Source: Streptomyces fodineus
Lineage (GTDB): Bacteria > Actinomycetota > Actinomycetes > Streptomycetales > Streptomycetaceae
NCBI RefSeq assembly: GCF_001735805.1
Contig: NZ_CP017248.1
Location: forward strand, 6,014,001 to 6,078,000
Direction: 5' to 3'
DNA: 64,000 bases
Part shown: piece after piece, positions 26,244-35,359 of the stretch
Position numbering within the stretch: position 1 is the first letter of the stretch
Layout of the letters: each line of letters begins with the position of its first letter
Position numbers and translations under genes: made by a program
Notes under the pieces: generated by a model
Told to the model about the DNA's origin: nothing
Seen by the model: only the letters and a program-made list of their open reading frames with translations
Databases searched by the model: none

Positions 26244-28601
26244 GTGACCAGCAGATCCTGGACGTTCAGAGCGGCCGCGATCGGCGTGACGCTCGCCGCG
26301 GCCTCCGCCACGTTCGCCACGTTCGCCGTCGCGGAGGCGAGCACCCAGGCCCGGTCGGCTGCCGTCGACCGGCACGACCCGGCCCCGGTGAACCAGCGGG
26401 CACACGACCTGGACGGCCCGCTCAGCAAGACCCAGCGGGCCCAGCGCCAAGAGGCGCTGAACCAGCTCATATCGGGGAAGGCCAAGGCGCAGGAGCGTGA
26501 CGGCTCCAGGGTGGTCCAGCTCAAGAGCCGTAAAGGCAAGGGCAAGTACGTCGAGCTGAGCCGGGAGAAGACCGACAAGATCTTCACGATCCTGGTGGAG
26601 TTCGGGGACAAGACCGACCCCAAGTTCGGCGGCACGCCCGGCCCGCTGCACAACACCATCGCCGCGCCGGACCGCAAGAACGACAACTCCACGGCCTGGC
26701 GTAAGGACTACAACCAGAAGCACTACCAGGACCTCTACTTCGGCACCGGCAACAAGACCGAGTCGCTGAAGAAGTACTACGAGAAGCAGTCCTCGGGCCG
26801 CTACTCGGTGAACGGCGAGGTCACGGACTGGGTCAAGGTCCCCTACAACGAGGCCCGTTACGGCAACAACGCCTGCGGCCAGACCAACTGCCCGAGCGTG
26901 TGGAACGTGGTCAGCGACGGCCTGAACGCCTGGGTCGCCCAGCAGAAGGCGGCCGGCCGGACCGACGCCGACATCAAGAAGGACCTCGCCCAGTACGACC
27001 AGTGGGACCGCTACGACTACGACCACGACGGCAACTTCAACGAGCCCGACGGTTACATCGACCACTTCCAGATCGTGCACGCCGGTGAGGACGAGTCCGC
27101 GGGCGGCGGCGCCCAGGGCAAGGACGCGATCTGGGCCCACCGCTGGTACGCCTTCGGCACCGACAAGGGCTCCACCGGCCCCGAGTACAACAAGCTCGGC
27201 GGCGCCCAGGTCGGCGACACCGGCATCTGGGTCGGCGACTACACCATCCAGCCGGAGAACGGCGGCCTCGGCGTCTTCGCCCACGAGTACGGCCACGACC
27301 TCGGCCTGCCGGACGAGTACGACACCGCCGGCGGCGACAACTCCACCGGTTTCTGGACCCTGATGTCCTCCGGCTCCTGGCTCGGCACCGGCCGCGAGTC
27401 CATCGGTAACCTGCCGGGCGACATGAACGCCTGGGACAAGCTGCAGCTCGGCTGGCTGAACTACGACACCGCCAAGGCCGGTACGCAGTCCACGCACAAG
27501 CTGGGCGTCGCCGAGTACAACACCTGGGACAAGCAGGCACTCGTGGTCAACCTGCCGGACAAGGCGGTTACCACCACGATCACCCGGCCCGCCGAGGGCA
27601 AGACCCAGTGGTGGAGCGGCAGCGGCAACGACCTGAAGAACACGCTGACCCGGTCCGTGGACCTCACCGGCAAGTCCTCGGCGAAGCTGGACCTGGACGG
27701 CTGGTGGGCTGCCGAGGACGGCTACGACTTCGTCTACACCGAGGCGTCGACCGACGGCGGCGCCAACTGGACCGCGCTGGACGGCACGGCGGACGGCCAG
27801 GCCATTCCGCGGGACGCCGGCGGCAAGCCGGCCCTGACCGGCTTCTCGCAGACGCACAAGAAACTGTCGTACTCGCTCGACGCCTACGCGGGCAAGAAGA
27901 TCGACCTGCGCTTCCGCTACGCCACCGACAGCGGGGTCGCGGAGAACGGCTTCACGGCCGACGAGATCACCGTGACCGCCGACGGCACGCCGCTCTTCTC
28001 GGACAACGCCGAGACGCAGGACGCCGGTTGGACCGCCGCGGGCTTCTCCCGGATCGGCGCGTCCTTCACCAAGGACTACAAGCAGTACTACATCGCCGAG
28101 AACCGGCAGTACGTGTCGTACGACAGGACCCTCAAGACCGGCCCGTACAACTTCGGTTCCGCCCAGCGGCCCACCTGGGTGGAGCACTACCCGTACCAGA
28201 ACGGCCTGTTGATCTGGAAGTGGGACACCTCCCAGGCGGACGACAACACCAACACCACCAACGGCCATCCGGGTTCGGGCCTGATCCTGCCGATCGACTC
28301 CCACCCGACGGCGCTGAAGTGGTCCGACGGCACGCTGATGCGCAACCGTATGCAGGCCTACGACTCCCCGTTCAGCCTCTACGGCACGGACGGCGTCACG
28401 CTGCACAAGGCGGACGTGGCGACGGTGATCGCGGCGTCGAAGGGGGTGCCGGTCTTCAACGACCACACCAGCACCTACTACGACCCGTCGAACCCCGCCG
28501 GGGGCGTGCAGGTCACTGACACCAACACCAAGATCGCGATCGTCAAGGAGGCCAAGGACGGCTCGATGATCTTGCTCAAGGTCGGCCCTGCGGTGAAGTA
28601 G
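26244..28601 (+). CDS. Secreted M6-family zinc metalloprotease (immune inhibitor A type)
   Basis: This 785-residue protein starts at the GTG at 26244, with GAGGGGAACTCAA upstream. It has a signal peptide of about 32 residues and a propeptide rich in Lys, Arg and Gln. The catalytic domain has the zinc motif HEYGHDLGLPDEYD at 347-360, and a Met-containing turn follows (WTLMSSGSW). A C-terminal region of beta-sandwich modules continues to the end. M6 enzymes degrade host or environmental proteins outside the cell. The upstream spacer has a direct repeat GCACAGGAAG (near 26089 and 26126) of unknown meaning. A hairpin terminator follows the gene. Confidence 0.9.
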   Translation: MTSRSWTFRAAAIGVTLAAASATFATFAVAEASTQARSAAVDRHDPAPVNQRAHDLDGPLSKTQRAQRQEALNQLISGKAKAQERDGSRVVQLKSRKGKGKYVELSREKTDKIFTILVEFGDKTDPKFGGTPGPLHNTIAAPDRKNDNSTAWRKDYNQKHYQDLYFGTGNKTESLKKYYEKQSSGRYSVNGEVTDWVKVPYNEARYGNNACGQTNCPSVWNVVSDGLNAWVAQQKAAGRTDADIKKDLAQYDQWDRYDYDHDGNFNEPDGYIDHFQIVHAGEDESAGGGAQGKDAIWAHRWYAFGTDKGSTGPEYNKLGGAQVGDTGIWVGDYTIQPENGGLGVFAHEYGHDLGLPDEYDTAGGDNSTGFWTLMSSGSWLGTGRESIGNLPGDMNAWDKLQLGWLNYDTAKAGTQSTHKLGVAEYNTWDKQALVVNLPDKAVTTTITRPAEGKTQWWSGSGNDLKNTLTRSVDLTGKSSAKLDLDGWWAAEDGYDFVYTEASTDGGANWTALDGTADGQAIPRDAGGKPALTGFSQTHKKLSYSLDAYAGKKIDLRFRYATDSGVAENGFTADEITVTADGTPLFSDNAETQDAGWTAAGFSRIGASFTKDYKQYYIAENRQYVSYDRTLKTGPYNFGSAQRPTWVEHYPYQNGLLIWKWDTSQADDNTNTTNGHPGSGLILPIDSHPTALKWSDGTLMRNRMQAYDSPFSLYGTDGVTLHKADVATVIAASKGVPVFNDHTSTYYDPSNPAGGVQVTDTNTKIAIVKEAKDGSMILLKVGPAVK

Positions 28602-28627
28602 TCGGCATTTTCGCAGGTCAGACGCGT

Positions 28628-28661
28628 ATCGGCGGCAACCTCTTGGCGGGTTGCCGCCGAT
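28628..28661 (+). terminator. Terminator after M6 protease gene
   Basis: ATCGGCGGCAACC (28628-28640) pairs perfectly with GGTTGCCGCCGAT (28649-28661) over an eight-base loop. Confidence 0.75.
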
Positions 28662-28722
28662 CGTGTTTAGGTGCGTCCTGTGGACCGCTTATTGACACCG
28701 ACCGAAACGGGGATGTGACCGC

Positions 28723-29040
28723 ATGGCCGCTGGAGGCTTCTGCAAGCTGCCGAACGGCACGGTCGTGGTGGCGCTGAACCTGCCCTACGGCTCGGCCGGG
28801 GTGCGGGTTCTGGTGCACGCCCAGAACCGGGCCCGGGCCCTGACCAGGCTGCGCAACCTGGGGTTGCGCGCGATCTACCTCCGGGGGAATGCCGCGCCTC
28901 CGACGCCGGACGAGGTCACGGCGGTGCTGCACCATCCGGATGGGCTGATATGGCGGACCGCGCCGGGCGACAACGGTGTCATCGTGAATGAGCTGTGGCA
29001 CCCGATTCGGGCACTCCTTCGCAGGTCAGCGGTGGTTTAG
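28723..29040 (+). CDS. Small conserved hypothetical protein
   Basis: This 105-residue protein starts MAAGGFCKLPNGTVVVALNL and contains RALTRLRNLGLRAIYLRGNA. It looks like a soluble alpha/beta protein, without signal, membrane helix or a motif I know. A GGGG-containing ribosome site lies about 12 bases upstream. GC-rich third positions support it. A two-gene hypothetical cluster follows. Confidence 0.65.
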   Translation: MAAGGFCKLPNGTVVVALNLPYGSAGVRVLVHAQNRARALTRLRNLGLRAIYLRGNAAPPTPDEVTAVLHHPDGLIWRTAPGDNGVIVNELWHPIRALLRRSAVV

Positions 29041-29139
29041 CCAGCACGCCCCGTAGGTGGGCCGCGACCTTGTACGTATGGGGCGGCTTGATCGCGGGCG
29101 GGCGGTTGCCCCGGGGCAGGTCCGCGCCGGAAGCGGAGG

Positions 29140-29325
29140 GTGCGGGCCGGGCGGGCGGCACGCAGGGAGCGGGCCCGTGTCCATGCCGAGCGGGCCCGTG
29201 GCCGGGCCGAGGCCGAACAGTGGCGGGCCGGGCAGCGGGAGCGGCCCGAGGAAGACCCCGCGTTTCAGCCCCGCCGCCGGCGGTCGAACCGGCGGAATCC
29301 GGCAGGGAGCCCCTCCGTGTCGTGA
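29140..29325 (+). CDS. Possible small basic coiled-coil protein (start or frame uncertain)
   Basis: A 61-residue frame from the GTG at 29140, rich in Arg, Ala and Glu (ERARVHAERARGRAEAEQW), probably forms one long helix. Its stop overlaps the next gene's start (GTGA at 29322-29325), which argues that both are translated. Against this, an ATG at 29078 in another frame (MGRLDRGRAVAP) and the following gene could all be one protein if two C-runs each lost a base. The family is unknown. Confidence 0.35.
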   Translation: MRAGRAARRERARVHAERARGRAEAEQWRAGQRERPEEDPAFQPRRRRSNRRNPAGSPSVS

Positions 29326-29669
29326 CGGTCGAGCCGCCCTCCCGCCCGCGCTGGAGCTGCCCGGCCCGCAGCAGGCGCCGCCGGCTGTGCGCCGAGGTGG
29401 TGGCGGGGCTCGTCCGGTTCCTCGCGCGGGAGACCGAGGCCCACGCGGACGCCGTGCGGCCCCTGGCGGCGGCTGTCGGCCCAGGCGCGCGCTACCGGGG
29501 GCTGGACCGGGTGCGCGAGCGGCGGCGGACGCTCCGGCGGTGGCGGGACGGCTACGGCATCGCCTCCGAGCCGCCGGGGACCGCCGTACGGCCTGCCGGG
29601 CACTGTGAGAACTTCCTGCGGGGCCTGCGCGAGGACCTGCTCGGCCCGCGGAGGCGGTCGACGTGCTGA
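29322..29669 (+). CDS. Hypothetical protein, 115 residues
   Basis: Codon third positions are almost all G or C, so this is very likely coding. The protein has an Arg-rich head and then two predicted helices (LCAEVVAGLVRFLARETEAH and RVRERRRTLRRWRDGYG). It ends ENFLRGLREDLLGPRRRSTC. I recognise no family. The GTG start overlaps the preceding stop, so it is either a coupled second gene or the C-terminal part of one frameshifted gene. Confidence 0.5.
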   Translation: MTVEPPSRPRWSCPARSRRRRLCAEVVAGLVRFLARETEAHADAVRPLAAAVGPGARYRGLDRVRERRRTLRRWRDGYGIASEPPGTAVRPAGHCENFLRGLREDLLGPRRRSTC

Positions 29670-29775
29670 GCGCCGCCGTCCAGGCCGATCCGGACCTTTC
29701 GTCCGCGTCGTCACAGATCACACAGGCGATCGGCGACTGGCGGCACGTCTTCGGCTCGCCGCTCCGGCAGGCCCG

Positions 29776-30363
29776 TCAGACGACCGGCTTCCCCGTCAGC
29801 TCCACGCCCGCCTCCCGCAGCTCCTCCAGCGCCCGGTCGGTGGTCTCCTCGGCGACCCCGGCCGTCAGGTCCAGCAGGACCTGGGTACGGAACCCCTCGC
29901 GGACGGCGTCCAGGGCGGTGGCGCGTACGCAGTGGTCCGTGGCTATGCCGACCACGTCGACCTCGTCGATGTGGCGGGCCCGGAGCCAGTCGGCCAGGGG
30001 GGTGCCGTTCTCGTCGGTGCCCTCGAAGCCGCTGTACGCCGCCGAGTACTCGCCCTTGGAGAAGACCGCGTCGACGGCACCGGAGGCGACGGCCGGGGCG
30101 AAGTTCGGATGGAAGCCGACGCCCTCCGTGCCCGCGACACAGTGCGCGGGCCAGGAGTGGACGAAGTCGGGGTTGTCGGCGAAGTGGCCACCGGGTGCGA
30201 TGTGGTGGTCCCGGGTGGCCACCACATGGCGGTATCCGGCGCCCCCCGCCTGGCCGATCAGCTCCGTGACGGCGGCGGCCACGTCCGCACCCCCGGCCAC
30301 CGCGAGGCTGCCCCCCTCGCAGAAGTCGTTCTGCACATCTACGACGATCAAGGCGCGGCGCAT
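29776..30363 (-). CDS. pncA: Nicotinamidase
   Basis: This 195-residue isochorismatase-fold hydrolase converts nicotinamide to nicotinate for NAD salvage. The catalytic triad is Asp9 (VDVQNDF), Lys103 (FSKGEYS) and Cys145 (ATDHCVRATA). The metal ligands are Asp52, His54 and His60 (RDHHIAPGGH). The next gene upstream on the same strand is nicotinate phosphoribosyltransferase, which uses the product, about 100 bases away. Confidence 0.93.
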   Translation of the reverse strand: MRRALIVVDVQNDFCEGGSLAVAGGADVAAAVTELIGQAGGAGYRHVVATRDHHIAPGGHFADNPDFVHSWPAHCVAGTEGVGFHPNFAPAVASGAVDAVFSKGEYSAAYSGFEGTDENGTPLADWLRARHIDEVDVVGIATDHCVRATALDAVREGFRTQVLLDLTAGVAEETTDRALEELREAGVELTGKPVV

Positions 30364-30461
30364 GGTGGGTGTCCTTCGGGTGAGGATTAAGTATCTGAGC
30401 CTACGGACTTACGGCCCGGTGCGGGAGGGGGCGTTCGGGGAGGAGGCGCGCGGGTCCCGCC

Positions 30462-31808
30462 CTAGCTGCCCGAGCGCCCGTGGACGTACTCCGTCGGAAG
30501 GACGGGTTCCCCCCGCGAGAGCTGGGTGGCGGACAGCGGGAGATTGGCGCGGGCGGCGATATGGCGGTCCCGGGGCACGTCCAGCGGTTCGCGGGCGATC
30601 ACGTCACCGCCCTTGACCAGCTCGACCAGCAGCTGGCGGTCGGCCAGCTCGGACGGCACCGCGCCGGTGCCCACGACCTCGGCCTCCGCCACCCCGTCCC
30701 CGTCCAGCCGGCGCGCCGCCCACTTGCGGCCGCCGATGGAGGTCTTGCCGCCGCTGGCCTTCTTCGCGACCGGCACCAGCGGCGCCTTCGGGTCGCCGGA
30801 CTCGGCGCGGGCGACCAGCTTGTAGACCATCGAGCAGGTCGGGTGCCCGGAGCCGGTCACCAGCTGGGTGCCGACGCCGTACGCGTCCACGGGGGCGGCG
30901 GCGAGCGAGGCGATGGCGTACTCGTCCAGGTCGGAGGTGACCACGATCTTGGTGTTCGCCGCGCCCAGCTCGTCCAGCTGCTGCCGCACCCGGTGCGCCA
31001 CCAGCAGCAGGTCGCCGGAGTCGATGCGGACCGCGCCCAGCTCGGGCCCGGCCACCTCCACCGCCGTACGGACGGCCTCGGCGACGTCGTAGGTGTCCAC
31101 GAGCAGCGTGGTGCCCCGGCCCAGGGTGTCGACCTGGGCCTGGAAGGCGTCCCGCTCGCGGTCGTGGAGCAGGGTGAAGGCGTGTGCGGAGGTGCCGACG
31201 GTCGGGATGCCGTAGCGGAAGCCGGCCGCCAGGTCGGAGGTGGTGGTGAAGCCGCCGACGTACGCCGCCCGGGCCGCGGCCACGGCCGCCAGCTCGTGCG
31301 TGCGGCGCGCGCCCATCTCGATCAGCGGGCGCTCCCCGGCGGCGGAGGCCATCCGGGAGGCGGCCGCGGCGATCGCGGAGTCGTGGTTGAGGATGGAGAG
31401 GATCACCGTCTCCAGCAGCACGCACTCGGCGAAGGTGCCCTCGACGCGCACGATCGGCGAGCCGGGGAAGTAGACCTCGCCCTCGGGGTAGCCCCAGATG
31501 TCCCCGCCGAAGCGGTAGTCGGCGAGCCACTTCAGGGTCCGTTCGTCGACGATCTTCCGCTCGCGCAGGAAGCCGAGGACGCCCGGGTCGAAGCGGAAGT
31601 TCTCCACCGCGTCCAGGACGCGGCCGGTGCCCGCCACCACGCCGTAGCGGCGCCCCTCCGGCAGCCGCCGGGTGAAGACCTCGAACACGCTCCGCCGTTC
31701 GGCCGTACCCGCCTTCAGGGCGGCCTGCAGCATCGTCAGCTCGTACTGGTCCGTGAAGAGCGCTGTCGAGGGAACATCCACCGGCAGCCCAAGGTCCGCT
31801 GTGTTCAT
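30462..31808 (-). CDS. pncB: Nicotinate phosphoribosyltransferase
   Basis: This 448-residue enzyme makes nicotinate mononucleotide from nicotinate and PRPP. It begins [20 protein letters not shown] and has the family's [35 protein letters not shown] and IDSGDL segments; the last contributes to phosphoribose binding. The start at 31808 was chosen because TAGCAT lies just upstream like a -10 box of a leaderless message. A start seven codons earlier is in frame but would include that box. It forms an NAD-salvage pair with pncA and is divergent from clpS. Confidence 0.93.
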   Translation of the reverse strand: MNTADLGLPVDVPSTALFTDQYELTMLQAALKAGTAERRSVFEVFTRRLPEGRRYGVVAGTGRVLDAVENFRFDPGVLGFLRERKIVDERTLKWLADYRFGGDIWGYPEGEVYFPGSPIVRVEGTFAECVLLETVILSILNHDSAIAAAASRMASAAGERPLIEMGARRTHELAAVAAARAAYVGGFTTTSDLAAGFRYGIPTVGTSAHAFTLLHDRERDAFQAQVDTLGRGTTLLVDTYDVAEAVRTAVEVAGPELGAVRIDSGDLLLVAHRVRQQLDELGAANTKIVVTSDLDEYAIASLAAAPVDAYGVGTQLVTGSGHPTCSMVYKLVARAESGDPKAPLVPVAKKASGGKTSIGGRKWAARRLDGDGVAEAEVVGTGAVPSELADRQLLVELVKGGDVIAREPLDVPRDRHIAARANLPLSATQLSRGEPVLPTEYVHGRSGS

Positions 31809-31865
31809 GACGACAGATGCTACCCCCATCTCGTCAGTGTGACGATTTTTCCTCGCCGTGGCAGC

Positions 31866-32183
31866 ATGGGCACTGTGACGTCACCCGCGCCCGTAGAGAT
31901 CGAACGCACCGAGTCGGCGGAGGAGGTCTTCGCCGTACCCGAGCCCGACGTCCCCTGGGTCACCATCGTGCACAACGACCCGGTCAACCTCATGAGCTAT
32001 GTGACGTACGTCTTCCAGACGTACTTCGGGTACACGAAGGACAAGGCCACCAAGCTCATGCTCGACGTCCACCACAAGGGCCGGGCGGTCGTCTCCAGCG
32101 GGAGCCGCGAGGAGATGGAACGCGACGTGCAGGCGATGCACGGCTACGGTCTGTGGGCCACCCTCCAGCAGGACCGGAAATGA
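31866..32183 (+). CDS. clpS: ATP-dependent Clp protease adaptor ClpS
   Basis: This 105-residue protein has the ClpS core: [20 protein letters not shown], where the Asn-Asp-x-x-Asn loop grips N-end-rule residues, and [18 protein letters not shown]. It hands substrates with N-terminal Leu, Phe, Tyr or Trp to ClpA/ClpC. Two starts are possible: ATG at 31866 and GTG at 31875. The latter has CAGCAT seven bases upstream as a possible -10 box of a leaderless transcript. The promoter regions of clpS and pncB are back to back within about 57 bases. A DUF2017 gene follows. Confidence 0.93.
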   Translation: MGTVTSPAPVEIERTESAEEVFAVPEPDVPWVTIVHNDPVNLMSYVTYVFQTYFGYTKDKATKLMLDVHHKGRAVVSSGSREEMERDVQAMHGYGLWATLQQDRK

Positions 32184-32225
32184 CCCGCCCCCGTCCGCAG
32201 GACCGGAAGTAGCGAACCCATTTAC

Positions 32226-32831
32226 ATGCCCGGACATTTCGAACCGCTCCCCGGCGGCGGCGCGGCCGTCGCGCTCGACGACGTCGAGATCTCCATCATC
32301 CGGTCGCTGGCCGTCCAGCTCCTGGAGCTCATCGGCCCCGGGCCGGGCGCCGACAGCCCGAAGGACCCGCTCGCCGAGCTGTTCGCGGAGGGCCCGAGCG
32401 AGCCGCCCGCCGACCCGGTGCTCAGAAGGCTCTTCCCGGACGCCTACAGCGACCCCGAACAGGCCCCGGACTCGCCCGCCGACGCCGAGGAGCGGCTGGC
32501 CCACTCCGCCGAGTTCCGCCGCTACACCGAGAACGACCTCAGGGCCGGCAAGCGGGAGAACGCGCTCGCGGTGATCCGGGCCCTGGACGCGCTCGCCCCG
32601 GTGGACGAGGGCGGTGCGGTGCTGAAGCTGGACGCGGAGGACTCGAAGCTGTGGCTCGGCGCCCTCAACGATCTGCGGCTCGCGATCGGCACCCGGCTGG
32701 AGATCAGCGACGAGGACGACACCGATCTGCTCTACCGGCTCCCGGACGACGACCCGCGCAAGCCGATGGTGATGGCCTATCTGTGGCTCGGCGGGCTCCA
32801 GGAGACGCTCGTGTCGACCCTGATGCCCTGA
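32226..32831 (+). CDS. DUF2017 family protein
   Basis: This 201-residue acidic soluble protein starts MPGHFEPLPGGGAAVALDDV and ends VMAYLWLGGLQETLVSTLMP. DUF2017 proteins almost always follow clpS in actinobacteria, so a role in adaptor-linked proteolysis is suspected but not shown. Helical segments rich in Leu and Glu dominate. There is no catalytic motif. Confidence 0.85.
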   Translation: MPGHFEPLPGGGAAVALDDVEISIIRSLAVQLLELIGPGPGADSPKDPLAELFAEGPSEPPADPVLRRLFPDAYSDPEQAPDSPADAEERLAHSAEFRRYTENDLRAGKRENALAVIRALDALAPVDEGGAVLKLDAEDSKLWLGALNDLRLAIGTRLEISDEDDTDLLYRLPDDDPRKPMVMAYLWLGGLQETLVSTLMP

Positions 32832-33151
32832 TCAGTCCCGCCATGGCGTTCGCTCAGCGGACGCTCAAATCCGGATAACGATCGCGTTACCGTTGCGGCC
32901 TGGTTTGCCGCATACGGGCGCCTTTTGTCCTCTTTTACCCGTGACGTGCGCCACAACGCGCCCCCGTGATCAATATTGCGGCCGTGATAAATCTTCACGA
33001 CCGCCCGGCCGACACCACCCATGTCCGGCCGGGTGCGCCACCGAGCCGACGACCGTCGGCCAGGCAACAGCTCCAGCAATCCGGGGGGATCGAAACCCGA
33101 TCCGAGGCCGACGCAAAGGCCCGGATCGGCATGGAGAAAGGCGCACCACAC
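32832..33151. other. Intergenic region upstream of amino-acid permease
   Basis: No gene is apparent here. TAACG (32876-32880) and CGTTA (32885-32889) form an inverted repeat around ATCG, a possible operator. A second feature is the near-repeat CCGTGATCAA / CCGTGATAAA around 32966-32995. An in-frame ATG at 33131 could extend the permease by seven residues but lacks a ribosome site. Confidence 0.4.
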
Positions 33152-34588
33152 ATGACCTCATCGCAGGTCGACCAGCTTCGCGACGGCAATGAGGCCGCGC
33201 GGGCCACGGACAGCGAGGGCGGCGAGGGATACCAGCGCGGGCTCGGTTCCCGGCAGATCCAGATGATCGCCATCGGCGGGGCCATCGGCACCGGCCTGTT
33301 CCTCGGCGCGGGCAAGGGCATTTCCAAGGCCGGCCCCAGCCTGATCCTGGCGTACGCCATCGCGGGCCTCGTCATCTTCCTGATCATGCGAGCGCTCGGC
33401 GAGCTGCTGATGTACCGCCCGGTGTCGGGCTCCTTCTCGGAGTACGCGCGCGAGTTCATCGGCCCCTTCGCGGGCTTTGTGACCGGGTGGACGTACTGGT
33501 TGTTCTGGGTGGTCACCGGCATCACCGAGGTCACGGCCGCGGCCGAGTACATGACGTACTGGTTCGACTTCCCGCAGTGGGCCTCGGCGCTGATCTTCAC
33601 GATCGTGCTGTACGCCGCCAACCTGATCTCCGTGAAGCTCTTCGGTGAGCTGGAGTTCTGGTTCTCCATGGTCAAGGTCACCGCGATCATCGGCATGATC
33701 CTGATCTGCGCCGGCATCCTGACCATCGGCTTCTCCGACGCGGGCAAGACCGCCTCGGTCAGCCACCTGTGGAACGACGGCGGCTTCTTCCCGCACGGCG
33801 TCGGCAGCACGCTGATGACCCTGCAGATGGTCATGTTCGCCTTCCTCGCCGTCGAGCTGGTCGGTGTCACCGCGGGCGAGTCCAAGGACCCCAAGAAGGT
33901 GCTGCCGAAGGCGATCAACACCGTGCCGTGGCGCATCGCCGTCTTCTACGTCGGCGCCCTGATCATGATCCTGTCCGTCGTGCCGTGGACCAGCTTCCAC
34001 CCGGGCGTGAGCCCGTTCGTCGCCGCCTTCCAGAAGATGGGTCTCGCCGCGGGCGCCGGCATCGTGAACTTCGTCGTCCTCACGGCCGCGCTGTCCTCCT
34101 GCAACTCCGGCATGTACTCCACCGGCCGCATGCTGCGCGACCTGGCGCTCAACAGCCAGGGCCCGAGGTTCTTCACCAAGCTGACACGCAGCGGTACCCC
34201 GCTGGCCGGCACCACGTTCTCCGCCGCGCTGATGCTGGTCGGTGTCTGGATCAACTACCAGTGGCCGGGCAAGGCGTTCGACTACGTGGTGTCCTTCGCG
34301 ACCATCTCCGGCATGTGGGCCTGGATCGTCATCCTGGTCTGCCAGATCCGCTACCGGGCGAAGGCGAACCGCGGGCTGCTGCCGCAGAGCGAGTTCCGCG
34401 CGCCGGGAGCGCCGTACACGAGCATCTTCGCGCTGGCGTTCATCGTGATGGTGATCGTGCTCATGGGCATCGACAAGGACGCCCGGGTCTCGCTTTACTG
34501 TGCACCGCTGTGGGCCGCGATCCTCGGCGTCTCCTACTGGGTGCTCCGGCGCCGCAACCCGGAGGCCGCTGCCTTCCGCAAGCGCTGA
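33152..34588 (+). CDS. APC-family amino-acid permease (AAT/GABA-permease type)
   Basis: This 478-residue protein has 12 membrane helices. The first reads MIAIGGAIGTGLFLGAGKG, the substrate-binding glycine-rich segment of the amino-acid transporter family. It is followed by RALGELLMYRPVSGSFSEYA and FAFLAVELVGVTAGESKDPK, standard landmarks of AAT porters for aromatic, basic or small neutral amino acids. It is a different subfamily from the CAT-like permease at 7.1 kb. The start at 33152 has AAAGG about ten bases upstream. A 15-bp hairpin terminator ends the transcript. Confidence 0.9.
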   Translation: MTSSQVDQLRDGNEAARATDSEGGEGYQRGLGSRQIQMIAIGGAIGTGLFLGAGKGISKAGPSLILAYAIAGLVIFLIMRALGELLMYRPVSGSFSEYAREFIGPFAGFVTGWTYWLFWVVTGITEVTAAAEYMTYWFDFPQWASALIFTIVLYAANLISVKLFGELEFWFSMVKVTAIIGMILICAGILTIGFSDAGKTASVSHLWNDGGFFPHGVGSTLMTLQMVMFAFLAVELVGVTAGESKDPKKVLPKAINTVPWRIAVFYVGALIMILSVVPWTSFHPGVSPFVAAFQKMGLAAGAGIVNFVVLTAALSSCNSGMYSTGRMLRDLALNSQGPRFFTKLTRSGTPLAGTTFSAALMLVGVWINYQWPGKAFDYVVSFATISGMWAWIVILVCQIRYRAKANRGLLPQSEFRAPGAPYTSIFALAFIVMVIVLMGIDKDARVSLYCAPLWAAILGVSYWVLRRRNPEAAAFRKR

Positions 34589-34668
34589 CCATCCCCCCAA
34601 GGGACGTCCGGCCGCACGGGACTCTCGTGGTGCCCCGCCGCGGCTGCCGCTCAGGACGTCCGGCATAT

Positions 34669-34705
34669 GGGCCGTTCCGTACCATCCCTCGGTACGGAAC
34701 GGCCC
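34669..34705 (+). terminator. Terminator after amino-acid permease
   Basis: GGGCCGTTCCGTACC (34669-34683) pairs perfectly with GGTACGGAACGGCCC (34691-34705) over a seven-base loop, followed by TTCTGCTT. Confidence 0.85.
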
Positions 34706-34725
34706 TTCTGCTTATCCTGACGGAC

Positions 34726-35148
34726 ATGCTGACCATCACCCAGGCCCTCGTCGACCAGATCGTCGCCCACGCCCGCAAGGACCACCCCGACGAGGCGTGC
34801 GGGGTCGTGGCGGGCCCGGCGGGCTCGGACCGCCCCGAGCGCTTCATCCCCATGCTGAACGCGGCGATGTCGCCGACCTTCTACGAGTTCGACTCGGGCG
34901 ACCTGCTGAGGCTCTACCGCGAACTGGACGACCGCGACGAGGATCCGGTGGTCATCTACCACTCCCACACCGCCACCGAGGCCTACCCCTCGCGCACCGA
35001 CATCTCCTACGCCAACGAGCCCGGCGCCCACTACGTCCTCGTCTCCACCCGCGACACCGACGACCTCGGCGACTTCCAGTTCCGTTCGTTCCGGATCATG
35101 GAAGGCGAGGTCACGGAGGAGGAGGTCAGGATCGTGGAGGCGTACTGA
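34726..35148 (+). CDS. mec: JAMM/MPN metallopeptidase of the CysO cysteine pathway (Mec+)
   Basis: This 140-residue zinc peptidase has a complete JAMM signature: Glu23 (DEACGVVAG), then HSH at 79-81 and Ser89/Asp92 (HSHTATEAYPSRTD). In Mycobacterium tuberculosis the homologous Mec+ cuts cysteine off the C-terminus of the carrier protein CysO, completing cysteine synthesis. Here cysO and cysM follow within 600 bases in the same direction, as in the mycobacterial cluster. If the carrier is made with two extra residues after Gly-Gly, this peptidase could also trim them. Confidence 0.9.
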   Translation: MLTITQALVDQIVAHARKDHPDEACGVVAGPAGSDRPERFIPMLNAAMSPTFYEFDSGDLLRLYRELDDRDEDPVVIYHSHTATEAYPSRTDISYANEPGAHYVLVSTRDTDDLGDFQFRSFRIMEGEVTEEEVRIVEAY

Positions 35149-35227
35149 TCTCGCGATCCGGCCAGAATCCATCCAGCATGCGAGATCACACTCGGGAACC
35201 CGGACCGGGAATCGATACGATGACCCC

Positions 35228-35323
35228 ATGGTTCTGAACGACGTGAGCGAGAAGGCGCCGGGCATGCTGCTCGTGGCGCGGCTGCACGTCGACCTGTGCA
35301 GGCTGAACAGCGCCATCTGTTGA
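35228..35323 (+). CDS. Cysteine-containing leader peptide, putative attenuator
   Basis: A 31-codon frame encodes MVLNDVSEKAPGMLLVARLH followed by VDLCRLNSAIC and a stop. The pattern Arg-Leu-His-Val-Asp-Leu-Cys-Arg-Leu...Cys-stop is a recurring actinobacterial leader peptide found ahead of sulfur and cysteine genes. Two Cys codons near the end, one of them the last codon, would stall ribosomes when charged tRNA-Cys is short. Such upstream frames in actinobacteria are known to couple cysteine supply to expression of the next genes. It lies 114 bases before cysO. Confidence 0.75.
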   Translation: MVLNDVSEKAPGMLLVARLHVDLCRLNSAIC

Positions 35324-35359
35324 CGTTCCCTGCCGCCGTACGGCCGTGGCCGCGGCGCT

